A DNA stretch of 33,278 nt from Methanobacteriota archaeon. GTDB lineage: Archaea; Halobacteriota; Methanomicrobia; Methanomicrobiales; Methanomicrobiaceae. Location of the stretch: assembly GCA_016841665.1 (NCBI GenBank), contig JAENYT010000017.1:1-33278 (forward strand), written 5' to 3'. Shown one piece after another: positions 32,432 to 33,278 of the stretch (positions within the stretch are counted from its first letter, which is position 1; each line of letters starts with the position of its first letter). Below the pieces are notes generated by a model that was not told the origin of the DNA, did no database searches, and saw only the letters and a program-made list of their open reading frames with translations. The translations under genes and the position numbers were made by a program.

Positions 32432-33177
32432 TATCGCTCCCTCCCCTCGCCTGCCAGCCGGACCGAGGCAAATCCCAGCGCTTCGATCTCCTTCATTTTT
32501 CTTCTGATTGCCGGGTATTCGACGGCGTCCGCCTCGATGACCGCATGCCCGTCCATGTCCCGCACCCGCAGCCTCCCCCGCACATCCCCGCGGAGCAGGG
32601 CCTCGGCCTTCCGCACCCGCTCGATTCGCTCGGGAGAAAGCGGCGTATGCCCCAGAAATCGCGTCGCCATGCAGGACGACGAGGGGATCACCTCGATTCC
32701 CAATTCACCGGCCAACACCGAAATCTCCTCCTTTCCCATACGGCACCGCACAAACGGGCTCAACACCCCGAGCTCCTCAAGCGCCCGCATCCCGGGGCGG
32801 TCCGAAGGGTCATCGTCGGCATTGGTGCCGTCGGCCACCATCCCGAATCCATGGTCCGCCGCCCACCCGGCGATCGCCTCCATCATCGCCCGTTTGCATA
32901 CATAGCAGCGCCGGGGGCTGTTGGTGCGCACCTCCTCAAGGGCCAGCATGTCAAGGTGCAGCACTTCAAAGGGGACCCTAAGAAGCATCGCAATGGCCCG
33001 GGCGCGTGCGAGCTCACCAGCGGGGTTCAGGCCGGTGTCCACGGCGACGGCGGCCACGCGTATGTTCGCCTTTCTGGCCGCAGCGAGCAGCACCATGCTG
33101 TCCGTCCCTCCGGAGAGCGCCACCACGAGCGGCGCATACCCTTTGAGGATACCGGAGAGGCAATCGGAGGGATTCAT
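32431..33177 (-). CDS. LarE-like PP-loop sulfur transferase
   Basis: LarE-type enzymes adenylate a carboxylate and donate sulfur, in Lactobacillus by sacrificing their own cysteine to make the nickel-pincer cofactor of lactate racemase. The PP-loop is ALSGGTDSMVLL (residues 20-31). NSPRRCYVCK carries C91 and C94, and GTNADDDPSDRPG is typical. SSSCMATRF carries Cys169, aligned with the sacrificial Cys176 of LarE. No larA, larB or larC is in the window. Being coupled to thiI and next to SepCysS, it may serve another thiolation in this organism. The length of 248 residues fits. Its own promoter would lie in the 33178-33233 gap. Confidence 0.82.
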   Translation of the reverse strand: MNPSDCLSGILKGYAPLVVALSGGTDSMVLLAAARKANIRVAAVAVDTGLNPAGELARARAIAMLLRVPFEVLHLDMLALEEVRTNSPRRCYVCKRAMMEAIAGWAADHGFGMVADGTNADDDPSDRPGMRALEELGVLSPFVRCRMGKEEISVLAGELGIEVIPSSSCMATRFLGHTPLSPERIERVRKAEALLRGDVRGRLRVRDMDGHAVIEADAVEYPAIRRKMKEIEALGFASVRLAGEGRER

Positions 33178-33233
33178 CCTTTGTACTTGCGGTTGTGCGG
33201 GTAAATGAATATTGGTGAGAAAAAGAGGGTGGA

Positions 33234-33278
33234 TTACTCGAGCTGCATCTCAGCGCCGCAGTTCGGGCATTTCATAGT
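33234..33278 (-). CDS. C-terminal zinc-ribbon fragment, cut by the window edge
   Basis: The minus strand reads MKCPNCGAEMQLE followed by TAA at 33236-33234, and the frame stays open to the window edge. CPNCG is half of a zinc ribbon. It is most likely the last residues of a longer protein beginning to the right; the ATG at 33275 need not be the start. A T-rich run follows on this strand (near 33220-33230) as a possible terminator. Nothing more can be said about its function. Confidence 0.5.
   Translation of the reverse strand, partial: TMKCPNCGAEMQLE

Noticed and set aside
1-33278. CRISPR array, rRNA, tRNA genes or prophage
   Set aside because: No regularly spaced repeats, no rRNA-like or cloverleaf sequence and no phage genes were seen by reading; a tRNA scan was not possible here.

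Overview
The window is GC-rich archaeal DNA from a formate-using methanogen, most likely of the order Methanomicrobiales; I cannot fix the genus. The evidence is archaeal transcription factors (TBP, TFS), SepCysS (tRNA-dependent cysteine synthesis), two methanofuran-synthesis genes (mfnD, mfnF), two F420-type formate dehydrogenase operons with a formate transporter, archaeosortase A, and the Mre11-Rad50-NurA-HerA repair operon. Coding density is high, many neighbours overlap by a few bases, and starts are a mix of ATG, GTG and TTG.

Left part (1-9.9 kb): a truncated truD converges on a minus-strand pair (riboflavin-pathway reductase, then SppA-like peptidase). A CDP-alcohol phosphatidyltransferase and archaeosortase A converge, followed by tfs, acs, tbp and a winged-helix regulator. 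Then three minus-strand genes follow: surE, a short membrane gene of the DUF4405 kind, and rpiA. The DUF4405 gene is split by one in-frame TGA.

Middle (9.9-23.2 kb): mfnD and mfnF are translationally coupled. After them come a small membrane zinc-ribbon gene, an antisense zinc-finger, transposase-like remnant, and a gene-poor stretch with a possible structured RNA. The formate section has two tandem fdhAB operons that share an unusual palindrome around the fdhA start codon, a ClC channel with CBS domains on the opposite strand, and fdhC with a small membrane/OB-fold protein. Formate would enter through FdhC and be oxidised by FdhAB with reduction of F420.

Right part (23.2-33.3 kb): mre11, rad50, nurA and herA form one tightly overlapping minus-strand operon for DNA-end processing. 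Divergent to it, a small helical ORF is coupled to SepCysS. This meets a minus-strand thiI and a LarE-like sulfur transferase, so three sulfur-handling genes sit together. A zinc-ribbon C-terminus is cut by the right edge.

The points most worth following up are the DUF4405 gene with TGA at a probable Trp codon, the conserved palindrome at both fdhA starts, the small ORF coupled to SepCysS, the tandem inverted repeats before acs and fdhC, and the possible structured RNA near 12.5 kb. No tRNA, rRNA, CRISPR array or intact insertion sequence was recognised.
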